Below are positions 19,363 to 28,464 of a stretch of 39,115 nt of DNA, in pieces. Location: positions 1-39,115 of the forward strand of contig CANHTA010000010.1 in NCBI GenBank assembly GCA_947463135.1, read 5' to 3'. Within the stretch, counting starts at the first letter, position 1. Each line of letters opens with the position of its first letter. A program made the translations under genes and the position numbers. Source of the stretch: Gemmatimonadota bacterium (GTDB lineage: Bacteria; Gemmatimonadota; Gemmatimonadetes; Gemmatimonadales; Gemmatimonadaceae). Below the pieces are notes generated by a model. That model saw only the letters and a list, made by a program, of their open reading frames with translations. It was not told where the DNA came from and ran no database searches.

Positions 19363-20414
19363 GTCCGTCGGCCCGAGGGAGCCTGAAGCGCGTTCGACGC
19401 CTCGCGCAGTCGATGGAGCGCGGTCAGACCAACGCCCTCGGCCATCGCCCGTCGGGTACGCCGTACGGCGTCGCCAAAGGTTCCGTCGTCTTGGCTGACA
19501 TACAGCGCCGCGGCGGCGTTCAGGAGAACAGCCGACTGTGCTCCCACTGATCCAGTACCACGCAGCACGTCTTCAATAATCGTGGCGTTCTGCGTGGGGT
19601 CGCCGCCACGGAGCTCATCAATAGACACACCCTCGATGCCGTGTTCGGCCGGATCAATCGTCCACGACTCGGTGCGGCCATCGCGCACCTCTACGACGTG
19701 CGTCACTCCCACCGGTGAGATCTCATCGAGCCCGGGCTCCCCATGCACCACCATGGCGCGTCGGGACCCCAGCTTTAACAGGGATTCCGCAAGGAGGGTC
19801 ACCCGCACCGGTTCGGCAACCCCAACCACCTGACGGCCGGCTCTCGCCGGGTTGGCGAGGGGCCCCACCACGTTCATCACAGTTGGTACCGCCAGCTCCC
19901 GACGGACGGGCCCGACATGGCGCAGCGCCGGGTGCATCAGCGGTGCGAACATAAACACGATGCCGGCCTCGGCCAGCGTGGCAGCCATCGCCGACGGTGA
20001 CAGATCAATCACCACCCCGAGCGCCTCAAGCACATCGGCACTCCCCGACCGTGACGTAAACGACCGATTACCATGTTTCGCGATACGCACGCCCATACCG
20101 GCCGCTACCAAGGCGGCAGCGGTTGAGATGTTGAAGGTGGTAAACGCACCACCTCCCGTTCCGCAGGTATCCACTAACGCACTCGGATCATCCGCCGCCA
20201 CAACGACCATCGATTCGCGCAGCGCCTCAACCACGCCAGCCACCTCAGTGGACGTCTCACCCTTCACGCGAAGCGCCATCAAGAGCGCGGCCACCTGCAC
20301 CGCCGTCCCTTCGCCACGCATGATGACACCGAACGCCAGACGCACGAGCTCCGCGTCAAGCGATTCATGGGCGGCCAAGCGCCGGATTGCCTGACCCAGC
20401 GCTTCAACGGGCAT
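19356..20414 (-). CDS. trpD: Anthranilate phosphoribosyltransferase
   Basis: 352 residues; transfers phosphoribose from PRPP to anthranilate, the second step of the tryptophan branch. Seen: the PRPP-binding stretch DTCGTGGGAFTTFNIST (the usual GTGGD is GTGGG), AKHGNRSFTSRSGSADVLE and the Mg-binding region near VVHGEPGLDEIS. The ATG at 20414 overlaps the end of the GAF-protein gene by 11 bases (ATGCCCGTTGA), so translation is coupled; an in-frame ATG at 20441 is less likely. It lies apart from trpCFBA, on the other side of lexA. No trpE or trpG is in the window. Confidence 0.95.
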   Translation of the reverse strand: MPVEALGQAIRRLAAHESLDAELVRLAFGVIMRGEGTAVQVAALLMALRVKGETSTEVAGVVEALRESMVVVAADDPSALVDTCGTGGGAFTTFNISTAAALVAAGMGVRIAKHGNRSFTSRSGSADVLEALGVVIDLSPSAMAATLAEAGIVFMFAPLMHPALRHVGPVRRELAVPTVMNVVGPLANPARAGRQVVGVAEPVRVTLLAESLLKLGSRRAMVVHGEPGLDEISPVGVTHVVEVRDGRTESWTIDPAEHGIEGVSIDELRGGDPTQNATIIEDVLRGTGSVGAQSAVLLNAAAALYVSQDDGTFGDAVRRTRRAMAEGVGLTALHRLREASNALQAPSGRRTQ

Positions 20415-21714
20415 TGATCGCCTCAAGCAAGCGGGTGGCAAGCCCGTTCCGCGTCATGATGAGGGACATCGCGAGGCCGAGGAGCCGGACACGCTCGACA
20501 TCTTCGTCGGTATACACGCCGCGCTCCGCCCGATTGGTCAGATTGAGCACACCGACCAGTTCACCGTGGTAGACAAGGGGGAAGCTGATGAAGCTGCCCG
20601 TCGTGAAGTACTGGTCACGAAGGAGCGGGTGCTGCGACGCTTCGCGAACGTCTTGGACCAAGAGCGGCTCACGCGATGCCGCCACACGCCCCGCCACCCC
20701 CTCCCCGATACGAATGCGCATACCTTCGACAATGTTCGGCGCGATCCCACGGGCTGACGCCAGATAGAGGTGGTCGGGCTCGGGTGCCTGCAGCATGAGC
20801 GAGCATCGCTGGGCCTTCATATCGTCCCCAACCAGCGCGAGGAGGCCATCAACGAGCGTGCGGGCGTCGGTAATCTCCGCATCCAGCGAGATCGCACGGT
20901 CCAGCAGGTATAACGTCCGCGACCGTTGCCGGAGCGCCTCGCCTCTGCGGTGGAGCTCCACATGCGCCTGCTCAAGCTGCCCTGTCACAGCGGTCAGTTG
21001 CTGGTCGGCAAGTTCAGCTTGGCGCAGCGCTCGACGGGCATCCTCGTTGGCCCGCGCTGTCTCGGCCTGGAGCGCCACCGCCTCCGCTGGTTGAAGCGCG
21101 GTGCTATGCCGTGGGGTATCGCGCACCTCGCGAAGCTCGGCTTCCAATGCCGTCAGCTTGCGAACGTATTCGCCGTGCACACGCTGCGTTACGTCCTCGA
21201 GCGTTCGAACGGCCTCTTCACGCGCATCGCGCTCAGCGAGGCGTACATACGCCAAATCGAACAGCGCCACGGCTGGTGCGAGACGCTCAGTGGTGCGGGT
21301 GCCAAAGATTTTACGGGGCTCATAGAGCGCAAGGACCGCGCTGAGCAGCCCTTCCACCCTTATGCCACGCACCGCCAACATCCCGCCGTCCAACGCCGAG
21401 GTAAACCCGCACAGCCGCGCATAGTCAGCCGATCGGTCATTCACATCGAAAAATGGCCCACCCGTGACAATGGCGGCGCGAACCGCGTCGGGGAGGTGAT
21501 CAAATGTGGTCTCCATCGCGGTGCGGACCACCCGAGCGCCGCCGGGGGCGAGGCGGTCCCGAAGCATGTCACGACGGGCGTCGTACAGCAGCAGCGCCAC
21601 CGCCGCGCCACGGTCCAACTCGGCAAGGCACTCACCTAATGCGATGAGAGCACCGTCGAGATCCGAGGTGGCGGCGAGCGCATAAGCCAGCGAGGCAAGT
21701 GAGCGTGGAGGCAT
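20404..21714 (-). CDS. GAF-domain/coiled-coil signalling protein
   Basis: A 436-residue protein, apparently cytoplasmic. Residues ~1-155 resemble a divergent GAF-like sensor domain. Residues ~165-275 are strongly helical and charged (RVHGEYVRKLTALEAELREV onward), likely coiled coil. Residues ~285-425 form a recognisable GAF domain (ARTLVDGLLALVGDDMKAQ, GIAPNIVEGMRIRIGEGVAG, SFISFPLVYHGELVGVLNLT). There is no C-terminal kinase, GGDEF or HD output domain, so it may act by protein contact. The ATG at 21714 is chosen; the frame stays open much further, but that part is antisense to truA and the protease gene. The stop overlaps trpD. Ligand and partner are unknown. Confidence 0.82.
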   Translation of the reverse strand: MPPRSLASLAYALAATSDLDGALIALGECLAELDRGAAVALLLYDARRDMLRDRLAPGGARVVRTAMETTFDHLPDAVRAAIVTGGPFFDVNDRSADYARLCGFTSALDGGMLAVRGIRVEGLLSAVLALYEPRKIFGTRTTERLAPAVALFDLAYVRLAERDAREEAVRTLEDVTQRVHGEYVRKLTALEAELREVRDTPRHSTALQPAEAVALQAETARANEDARRALRQAELADQQLTAVTGQLEQAHVELHRRGEALRQRSRTLYLLDRAISLDAEITDARTLVDGLLALVGDDMKAQRCSLMLQAPEPDHLYLASARGIAPNIVEGMRIRIGEGVAGRVAASREPLLVQDVREASQHPLLRDQYFTTGSFISFPLVYHGELVGVLNLTNRAERGVYTDEDVERVRLLGLAMSLIMTRNGLATRLLEAINAR

Positions 21715-21780
21715 GACCTGTGGAGAAAACGTCAGCGGACGTAACAACGCAATAGCCGAGCGAGCCGGAACGCCGGTCAG

Positions 21781-21809
21781 TTGAAGCAAACGCCGGAAGT
21801 GCCTAGCTT
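21781..21809 (+). promoter_or_regulatory. Putative promoter of the truA-pur operon
   Basis: TTGAAG (21781-21786), a 17-base spacer and TAGCTT (21804-21809), ten bases before the truA ATG at 21820. Transcription would start about 4 bases before the ATG. The TTG at 21781 is in frame with truA and could be mistaken for its start codon. Confidence 0.45.
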
Positions 21810-21819
21810 TCCCCGGGTC

Positions 21820-22596
21820 ATGGACCCGCGACCGATCCTCCTGGTAACGCAGTATGACGGGGGGCGCTTCGCCGGCTGGCAGCGCCAACCCGTGGTCCGT
21901 ACCGTACAAGGCGACATGGAAGCCGCGCTCGCGCGCTTGTGTGCGACCGCCGTGCCCGCCATCGGCGCCGGCCGAACCGATGCGGGGGTGCACGCCCATG
22001 GGCAGGGCGTCGGCGTCTGGGTACCGGCTCGCTGGACTCCGTCCTCGCTTCGCCGTGCGATGAACGCCATCCTGCCGGACGACATCTGGGTGGCATCGGC
22101 CCACCGGATGGCGTCGGATTTCCACCCACGGCGGAGCGCGATCACGCGGCAATACCATTATCTTATCGGCACAGACGAGGGGGCACGCTCCCCGTTTCGT
22201 CGGCGGTACGAGTGGGCCGTGAGCCAGCCCCTCGATCCGGCGGCCCTTCAGGGCGAAGCCGATAGTATCGTGGGTGATCACACGTTCAGGGCATTTGCCG
22301 TCGCACATACCGCACCGGCCGATGACCACCACCGCTGCACCATCCATCACGCCAGATGGATACCGCGCGACGGCGGCTGGCTGTTCGACGTTGCGGCAAA
22401 CCGATTCCTCCATCACATGGTGCGTTTTCTCGTCGGCACGATGATTCAGGTGGCGCAAGGCCGTCGTCCACGCGGCACGCTTGCCCAATTGCTGCACGCG
22501 GCGGACAATACCGGCACGTCCGCGCCAGCGCCCGCGCATGGCCTTTCGCTGCGTAGGGTGTCGTATCCCGCCGAGTTGTGCATCGATGCCTCGTGA
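21820..22596 (+). CDS. truA: tRNA pseudouridine synthase A
   Basis: 258 residues; makes pseudouridine at positions 38-40 of the tRNA anticodon arm. Seen: the N-terminal YDGGRFAGWQRQP, the catalytic Asp54 in GAGRTDAGVHA, SAITRQYHYLI and the C-terminal NRFLHHMVRFLVGTM. The ATG at 21820 gives a normal family start; an in-frame TTG at 21781 would add 13 residues and is more likely part of a promoter. The stop overlaps the protease start by 11 bases. It is the first gene of the long plus-strand operon. Confidence 0.95.
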   Translation: MDPRPILLVTQYDGGRFAGWQRQPVVRTVQGDMEAALARLCATAVPAIGAGRTDAGVHAHGQGVGVWVPARWTPSSLRRAMNAILPDDIWVASAHRMASDFHPRRSAITRQYHYLIGTDEGARSPFRRRYEWAVSQPLDPAALQGEADSIVGDHTFRAFAVAHTAPADDHHRCTIHHARWIPRDGGWLFDVAANRFLHHMVRFLVGTMIQVAQGRRPRGTLAQLLHAADNTGTSAPAPAHGLSLRRVSYPAELCIDAS

Positions 22597-24040
22597 CCGC
22601 GGGATCGCCCTAGTGGTGCAGCGTTCAACGGTAATGCTCCTCGTCTCGGTGGCGCTGATCGGTTGTGAGGGGGCCAATCCAAGCACGTCCAATGCGCAGC
22701 CCCGTATTGCACCAACCGCCCCCTCCAAGCCGGTTGGATCACTCCCCGCGCAGTCCATCGACAGCTCGCGTCGGACGGCCATCACCACCGCCGTAGAGCG
22801 CGTCGCGCCCGCGGTGGTCACCGTGCAAACGGAAACGGTGCAGAAGGTCCCGGTTGACTTCTTCGAGTACTTTATGGGTGGACGCACCGGGGAACGCCGG
22901 AACGCCGGTATTGGATCGGGGTTCGTGGTGCGTCGCGATGGGATCATTGTCACGAATGCACATGTCATCGCGGGCGCCACAAAGGTGTCCATTGGTATGC
23001 GGGACGGTACGTCGTACGATGCCACCGTCGTGGGCATCGATGAAACGAACGACCTTGCGGTGGTCCGCATCAAGGCCACCGACCTTCCCGTGGCCCCGTT
23101 AGGGAGTTCCTCCACGTTGATCGTGGGCGAATGGTCGATCGCTATTGGGAATCCCTTTGGCTTCGTGCTTGGCAACAGTGAACCCAGTGTGTCCGTTGGC
23201 GTGATCAGTGCCGTAGGACGGAACCTTGCCGGGCGCGGGGATGGAGGCGGGGTCTACGTGGACATGATCCAAACCGATGCGGCCATCAATCCGGGGAACT
23301 CCGGCGGTCCGCTGGTGAATGCGGCGGGCGACGTTGTGGGTGTGAACAGTTCGATCTATTCGCCAAGCGGAGGCTCCGTCGGCCTCGGGTTTGCGATTCC
23401 CATTGATCGCACCAAGCGTATCGTGGAAGATCTCCTCGAACATGGTGCCGTGCGTCAACCGTGGGTTGGCATTCGTTTGCAGACCCCTGACGTCGCCAGT
23501 GCGCGGGAGGCCGCCGCCGTGGGTGCCATTGTGGCCCGGATCGTCCCGGGCTCTCCGGCGGATCGGGCCGGCGTGCGCGCTGGCGATCAGGTTATCGCCG
23601 CCGGTGCACGCCCGGTGCGAAACCCATTTGACTGGGAAGCCCGCCTGCTCGACCTCCGGGTTGGCGAGCAACTCACCGTGACCGTTCGCCGCGGGGGGAC
23701 GCCCCTTCGCTTCGTCCTCCAGGTTGCCGACGCGCCGGAAGTGAGCGCCCCCAAGGTGACGGTCTTGCGCGAGCTGCAATTAGTGTCGCTCACCGACGTG
23801 ATCCGGCAGGAACGGGGGGTCGCCTCAAATACCGGCGCCTTGGTCTATCGCGTATCCGATCGGATTCGCGACGAGATCGGACTGCAGGAGGGCGACGTGA
23901 TCGTCCAAGTGGGCCAGTCTCGCGTGAACACGGCGGAGGCGGCGTCCGCCGCCATTGACCGGTATGGCGCCCGGGGCCCCGTGTACGTGGTCTTCGAGCG
24001 CAATCGACAGTATCTCCAAACGTCGTTCTCTCTCCGTTGA
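22586..24040 (+). CDS. HtrA/DegP-like serine protease, predicted lipoprotein
   Basis: A 484-residue trypsin-fold protease with two C-terminal PDZ domains, a periplasmic protein-quality-control type. Seen: N-terminal hydrophobic segment ending in a lipobox ALIGC (Cys27), then a proline/serine-rich linker. The catalytic triad is His126 (TNAHV), Asp156 (TNDLAVV) and Ser239 (NPGNSGGPL). PDZ1 begins around PWVGIRLQ, PDZ2 near the C-terminus (RIRDEIGLQEGDVIVQVG). The ATG at 22586 overlaps the truA stop; later starts (for example the ATG at codon 17) would keep the signal sequence. Four bases separate it from purB. Membrane-anchored HtrA in a purine operon is unusual. Confidence 0.92.
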   Translation: MPRDRGIALVVQRSTVMLLVSVALIGCEGANPSTSNAQPRIAPTAPSKPVGSLPAQSIDSSRRTAITTAVERVAPAVVTVQTETVQKVPVDFFEYFMGGRTGERRNAGIGSGFVVRRDGIIVTNAHVIAGATKVSIGMRDGTSYDATVVGIDETNDLAVVRIKATDLPVAPLGSSSTLIVGEWSIAIGNPFGFVLGNSEPSVSVGVISAVGRNLAGRGDGGGVYVDMIQTDAAINPGNSGGPLVNAAGDVVGVNSSIYSPSGGSVGLGFAIPIDRTKRIVEDLLEHGAVRQPWVGIRLQTPDVASAREAAAVGAIVARIVPGSPADRAGVRAGDQVIAAGARPVRNPFDWEARLLDLRVGEQLTVTVRRGGTPLRFVLQVADAPEVSAPKVTVLRELQLVSLTDVIRQERGVASNTGALVYRVSDRIRDEIGLQEGDVIVQVGQSRVNTAEAASAAIDRYGARGPVYVVFERNRQYLQTSFSLR

Positions 24041-24044
24041 ATCC

Positions 24045-25484
24045 GTGACTGCATCTGACCGCACCGCATATGCCTCCCCGCTCGCCGATCGCTATGCGTC
24101 GCGCGCGATGCTCACCCTCTGGGGACCGCAAACCCGCTATGGCCTCTGGCGCCGCCTCTGGCTGGCGCTCGCGGAAACGCAGCAGCAACTCGGTCTCGCG
24201 ATTCCCGATAGCGCGCTGGACGAGATGCGCGCACACCTCGACGATATCGACTTTGACGCGGTCGCGGTGTACGAGAAGAAATTCCGCCATGATGTGATGG
24301 CGCACGTTCACGCATTCGGTGACGTCGCTCCGGCAGCGCGGAAGTTCATTCATCTCGGTGCCACCAGCTGCTTTGTGACCGACAACGCCGAGCTCATTCT
24401 GATGCGACGCGGGCTGCACCTGCTGCGGGAGAAGCTGCTGGACTCCCTTGAGGCCCTCAGCCTGTTTGCCCGCGAATGGAAGGACGAACCAGCGCTCGGG
24501 TATACGCACCTGCAGCCGGCGCAGCTCACCACCGTGGGTAAGCGTGCCACGTTGTGGATGCAGGATATCCTGCTCGATCTCAGCGACCTCGAGCATCGCA
24601 TCGCGCAGCTACCGTTTCGTGGGGTGAAAGGGACCACGGGTACGCAGGCCAGCTTCCTGTCCCTCTTCGACGGCGATCATGACAAAGTCCGCGAGCTTGA
24701 TCGCCTGGTCACCTCCCGCATGGGCTTTACGGCGTCCATTCCAGTCAGTGGACAGACGTATTCACGGAAAGTGGACGCTCAAGTGCTCAGTGTCGTTGCC
24801 GGCATCGCAGCCACCGCGTCCAAGTTCTCCGGTGACATCCGCATGCTGCAGGCCTTCGGCGAGATCGAAGAGCCGTTTGAGAAGCATCAGATCGGCTCAT
24901 CCGCTATGGCGTACAAGCGGAATCCGATGCGATCGGAGCGCATCGCGTCGCTCGCGCGCTTTGTGTTGTCATTGGAACCCAACGCGAATCAAACCCATGC
25001 GGTGCAGTACTTCGAGCGGACACTCGACGACTCTGCGAATCGTCGTCTGGTTATTCCGGAATCGTTTCTGGCGACCGATGCCATCTTGGTGTTGATGCAG
25101 AACATCGTACGTGGACTTGAGGTGCATCCGGCACGTATCCGGCGTCGTGTTGACGACGAATTGCCGTTTATGGCCACCGAAGAGATCATCGTACGTTTGG
25201 TCCGCGCTGGCGGTGACCGCCAGGAAGCCCACGAACTGATTCGCGGGCACAGCATTGATGCCGCGCGCGCGGTCAAGGATGGGGCCCCCCGTAACGATAT
25301 GCTGGAGCGGCTCGCGGCCGACCCTGCTTTTGGCCTTCCGTTAGAGGACTTACGCGCCGTCACCGAACCAGGCCGCTTTATCGGCCGATCATCGCAACAG
25401 GTGATTGAGTTTCTCGATGAGCATGTGGCGCCGTGGCTGGCCCGGGAGCGTGCGGGTGTTGCTGTCGAGGAGGTCCGCGTATGA
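24045..25484 (+). CDS. purB: Adenylosuccinate lyase
   Basis: 479 residues, a fumarase/aspartase-superfamily enzyme acting twice in purine synthesis (SAICAR to AICAR, adenylosuccinate to AMP). Seen: [14 protein letters not shown], the catalytic-His region YTHLQPAQ, and the superfamily signature [15 protein letters not shown]. The start is a GTG at 24045, four bases after the protease stop; an open frame further upstream lies inside the protease gene. It ends in an ATGA overlap with purC. Length and motifs fit the longer type of PurB that resembles the eukaryotic enzyme. Confidence 0.95.
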   Translation: MTASDRTAYASPLADRYASRAMLTLWGPQTRYGLWRRLWLALAETQQQLGLAIPDSALDEMRAHLDDIDFDAVAVYEKKFRHDVMAHVHAFGDVAPAARKFIHLGATSCFVTDNAELILMRRGLHLLREKLLDSLEALSLFAREWKDEPALGYTHLQPAQLTTVGKRATLWMQDILLDLSDLEHRIAQLPFRGVKGTTGTQASFLSLFDGDHDKVRELDRLVTSRMGFTASIPVSGQTYSRKVDAQVLSVVAGIAATASKFSGDIRMLQAFGEIEEPFEKHQIGSSAMAYKRNPMRSERIASLARFVLSLEPNANQTHAVQYFERTLDDSANRRLVIPESFLATDAILVLMQNIVRGLEVHPARIRRRVDDELPFMATEEIIVRLVRAGGDRQEAHELIRGHSIDAARAVKDGAPRNDMLERLAADPAFGLPLEDLRAVTEPGRFIGRSSQQVIEFLDEHVAPWLARERAGVAVEEVRV

Positions 25485-26437
25485 GCACCGTCCGTCCGGC
25501 GGCCGTGCATGCCACGGCGCTACCACTGCCGCTCATCCGGCGCGGGAAGGTCCGCGATGTGTATGCGGTTGATGACGACCGCCTGCTGTTGGTCACGACG
25601 GATCGGATCAGCGCGTTTGACGTCGTGATGCACGAGGCAATCCCGTATAAGGGTGCGGTACTCACGCAACTGACGGCATGGTGGCTGTCGCAGCTGGCTG
25701 ACGTGGTGCCACATCACCTGCTCACGGCGGACACCGATGAGATTGTGCGTGATGTCCCGGGTCTTGCCCCATTTCGCCACGTGCTCGCCGGCCGGAGCAT
25801 GCTGTGCGTACGTGCCGACGTCGTCCCGATTGAGTGCGTGATTCGTGGCTATATCACCGGCTCAGCGTGGAAGGAGTATCAGGCGCATGGCACCTTGGCG
25901 GGCGAGGCGCTCGCCGTGGGCCTCCGCGAAAGTGACCGATTAATCCCCCCGATGTTCAGCCCAGCAACCAAAGCCGACACTGGACATGACGAGAATATCA
26001 CCGTCACCAGTGTGATTGCGGCGGTTGGTGCGCAGACGGCCGCGTCCCTCGAAGCAATGGCTCGCCAGGTGTACGAATTCGGACGCGCCATCGCCGAACC
26101 GCGTGGGATTATTGTGGCTGACACCAAGTTCGAATTCGGCTGGCGGGACGGACGGCTCCTGCTCATTGATGAAGTCCTCACACCGGACAGTTCGCGCTTC
26201 TGGCCAGCCGACCAATATGCCCCCGGTCGCGGCCAGCCGAGCTTCGATAAGCAACCGTTACGCGACTGGCTTGAGGGCGAGCGGCGCGCCGGTCGATGGA
26301 ACGGTGACGCCCCTGCCCCCCGGCTTCCGGAAGACGTCATTATGGCGACCAGTCTCCGGTACCGTGATGCCTTCACCCGCCTCACAGGCGCACCATTGGA
26401 CCTGACGCGTTTGGAACTCAATGAGGATGCGGGTTGA
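25481..26437 (+). CDS. purC: Phosphoribosylaminoimidazole-succinocarboxamide (SAICAR) synthase
   Basis: 318 residues; ATP-dependent ligation of aspartate to CAIR. Seen: [19 protein letters not shown] at the N-terminus, [19 protein letters not shown], the ADTKFEFG motif and [15 protein letters not shown]. It is of the longer ~300-residue form. The start ATG makes ATGA with purB and the stop makes TGATG with the small membrane-protein gene that follows. The next enzyme in the pathway (PurB) is encoded just upstream. Confidence 0.96.
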   Translation: MSTVRPAAVHATALPLPLIRRGKVRDVYAVDDDRLLLVTTDRISAFDVVMHEAIPYKGAVLTQLTAWWLSQLADVVPHHLLTADTDEIVRDVPGLAPFRHVLAGRSMLCVRADVVPIECVIRGYITGSAWKEYQAHGTLAGEALAVGLRESDRLIPPMFSPATKADTGHDENITVTSVIAAVGAQTAASLEAMARQVYEFGRAIAEPRGIIVADTKFEFGWRDGRLLLIDEVLTPDSSRFWPADQYAPGRGQPSFDKQPLRDWLEGERRAGRWNGDAPAPRLPEDVIMATSLRYRDAFTRLTGAPLDLTRLELNEDAG

Positions 26438-26613
26438 TGAGCGCACCTGACGGCTATCCGCTGCTCCTGAGCGTAACGGGACTGGCCGTGTTGACGTTCG
26501 CCGCAGCGCTGCGCATGCGCTCGTGGCCGTTATGGCTTACGGGATACCTCCTGACGCTTGTCGCGCTTGGCGTGGCCTGGGGAAACCGCACCCTCGGTGG
26601 AGGCATCGCGTGA
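26437..26613 (+). CDS. Small two-helix membrane protein, 58 residues, unknown
   Basis: A short reading frame fills the gap between purC and pssA exactly. Its ATG shares a base with the purC stop (TGATG at 26435-26439), and its TGA stop overlaps the pssA GTG (GTGA at 26610-26613). It starts [12 protein letters not shown], with hydrophobic segments at ~8-25 and ~31-48 split by a basic turn (RMRSW), and ends NRTLGGGIA. Double coupling and perfect packing argue that it is translated. I recognise no family. Its position just before a membrane phospholipid synthase suggests, as inference only, a membrane-related role. Confidence 0.7.
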   Translation: MSAPDGYPLLLSVTGLAVLTFAAALRMRSWPLWLTGYLLTLVALGVAWGNRTLGGGIA

Positions 26614-27509
26614 ACCGTCCTGACGCGCGCGGCCAAAGTGATGGCCATGACCACCGACCGCGACGCCAAAGTGTGGCGGTGGCCCTACCGAACGGCTTCA
26701 CGCTGGCCAACCTGTTTTTCGGGATCTTTGCCATCGTCGCCGCGTCGCGGGGCGACTTTGACGCGGCGGCGCGCTTCATCGTGTTCGGGGCGATTGCCGA
26801 CACCCTGGACGGGCGCATTGCACGTGCCACCAAGTCGGGAACGCGATTCGGGGAGGAGCTCGATTCTCTGGTTGACGCCATTTCGTTCGGCACGGCGCCC
26901 GCGCTCATCATGTATTTCGCCGTATTCCAAAGCTCGCGGTGGGAGTGGATTTTCTGCTTCTTCTTCACCGCCTGTGCTGTAATGCGGCTGGCGCGCTTTA
27001 ACGTGGAGCAGGCCGGCACGAAAAACACGCATTTCACAGGCCTCCCCAGTCCCGCGGCCGGCATGACGCTGGCGACCTACTACTGGTTCAGTCAAACACC
27101 GCTCTACACGGAAACCATGATCGGGGACCTCCCGTGGCATCAAATGCTGCGGTGGGTCATGCTCGGCCTCGGCATGCTCATGATCAGCAACGTGCAGTAC
27201 GCGAAAGTGCCAACAGTCAACTTCCGTACGCTGCATGGCATTCTTGGATTTCTGCTGGTCGTCGGCACCTTTGTGGGCGTCATCTTTTTGCCGAAGAAGT
27301 TCTTTTTTCCCGCGCTCATGGCCTATGTGCTCTTTGGCATTGGCCGCACCGTCTTTCTCGGGTTACTCGATCGGATGCCCGGCGCTCGTGAGAACGAGCC
27401 GGTAGCAGAAGACGAGCCGCCCATCGATCCCCGACGTCGCCGCCGGCGCCGTCGTCCATCACGACCGAACATCGCGCCGGACGCCGGACGCGAGGAGCCC
27501 CTGGCATGA
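26610..27509 (+). CDS. pssA: CDP-diacylglycerol-serine O-phosphatidyltransferase
   Basis: A 299-residue integral-membrane CDP-alcohol phosphatidyltransferase making phosphatidylserine. Seen: the family motif D64-x2-D67G68-x2-A71R72-x8-G81-x3-D85-x3-D89, several membrane helices up to ~245, and a strongly basic C-terminal tail (DPRRRRRRRRPSRP). The subtype (serine rather than glycerophosphate or inositol) is inferred from the N-terminal LPNGFTLANLFFGIFAI, typical of bacterial type II PssA. The GTG at 26610 is chosen by the GTGA overlap; the preceding frame lies inside the small ORF. No phosphatidylserine decarboxylase is next to it; purS follows with an ATGA overlap. Confidence 0.88.
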   Translation: MNRPDARGQSDGHDHRPRRQSVAVALPNGFTLANLFFGIFAIVAASRGDFDAAARFIVFGAIADTLDGRIARATKSGTRFGEELDSLVDAISFGTAPALIMYFAVFQSSRWEWIFCFFFTACAVMRLARFNVEQAGTKNTHFTGLPSPAAGMTLATYYWFSQTPLYTETMIGDLPWHQMLRWVMLGLGMLMISNVQYAKVPTVNFRTLHGILGFLLVVGTFVGVIFLPKKFFFPALMAYVLFGIGRTVFLGLLDRMPGARENEPVAEDEPPIDPRRRRRRRRPSRPNIAPDAGREEPLA

Positions 27510-27763
27510 CCCATTTTCGCTGCGCCATCCATATCGTTCCCCGCCGTGGGATCCTCGATCCGCAGGGGAAAGCGGTTGCGGATGCGCTGCATTCGCTGGG
27601 GTTCACCGACGTCAGTAACGTTCGCGTCGGCCGTCATGTCATTGTGGAAACGCAAGCACCGAGCGCCGATGCGGCTCGTGCATCCATCACGGCGATGTGC
27701 GAGAAGTTGCTGGCCAATCCCGTCACTGAAGATTTCGAGATTGCTTCGGTGGAGCACGCGTGA
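27506..27763 (+). CDS. purS: FGAM synthase subunit PurS
   Basis: An 85-residue protein bridging PurQ and PurL in the three-part formylglycinamide ribonucleotide amidotransferase. Seen: the typical start [21 protein letters not shown] and the central [15 protein letters not shown]. Length is standard. It overlaps pssA (ATGA) and purQ (GTGA). Confidence 0.95.
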   Translation: MTHFRCAIHIVPRRGILDPQGKAVADALHSLGFTDVSNVRVGRHVIVETQAPSADAARASITAMCEKLLANPVTEDFEIASVEHA

Positions 27764-28464
27764 AGGCCGGCATCGTTCGCTTCCCCGGTTCAAACTGCGA
27801 CGAGGACGCGTTTCACGCCATCGCAGACCACTTGGGACAGGAAGCGGTGTACCTCTGGCACAAGGATCACGATCTGCAGGACGTTGATGTCGTGATTCTG
27901 CCGGGCGGTTTCAGCTACGGGGATTATCTACGCGCCGGCGCCATCGCGCGGTTCAGTCCGATCATGCAAGAGGTGGTCGCGTTCGCGAAACGCGGTGGAC
28001 CCGTGCTCGGCATCTGCAATGGATTTCAGATCGCCTGTGAAGCCGGACTGCTCCCCGGTGCCCTGCTCCGCAACGCCAGTCTCCGTTTTGTCAGTGCGCC
28101 AGTGCACTTACGCGTTGAGTCCATCGCCACGCGGTTCACCTCGCAGTATCACATTGGGCAAGTAATCAGTATCCCCGTCGCGCACGGCGACGGGCGCTAC
28201 ACGGCCGACGCCGACATGCTTGCCCGGTTGGAGGGCGAAGGTCAGGTGGTGTTCCGTTATGTCACGGCCGATGGAGACGCCGCGGCGTCGGCTAACCCGA
28301 ATGGGTCGTTACGCAATATCGCCGGAATTATCAACGCGGGAGGCAATGTGCTTGGCATGATGCCCCACCCCGAGCGTGCACTCCTTCAGACACTCGGTTC
28401 CACCGACGGTGTCCCCCTGTTTGCCTCACTGCTCGAATCGATGCTGGCCGAGGTGCAGGCATAA
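27760..28464 (+). CDS. purQ: FGAM synthase glutaminase subunit PurQ
   Basis: 234 residues, a class I glutamine amidotransferase supplying ammonia to PurL. Seen: [33 protein letters not shown], the nucleophile Cys86 in VLGICNGFQ and the catalytic His-x-Glu in MMPHPER. The GTG start makes GTGA with purS; the stop shares a base with purL (TAATG). Confidence 0.96.
   Translation: MKAGIVRFPGSNCDEDAFHAIADHLGQEAVYLWHKDHDLQDVDVVILPGGFSYGDYLRAGAIARFSPIMQEVVAFAKRGGPVLGICNGFQIACEAGLLPGALLRNASLRFVSAPVHLRVESIATRFTSQYHIGQVISIPVAHGDGRYTADADMLARLEGEGQVVFRYVTADGDAAASANPNGSLRNIAGIINAGGNVLGMMPHPERALLQTLGSTDGVPLFASLLESMLAEVQA

Noticed and set aside
21715-23175. Extension of the GAF-protein frame by nearly 490 codons upstream
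   Set aside because: The extension lies antisense to truA and the protease gene and shows no domain; the ATG at 21714 gives a sensible N-terminus.
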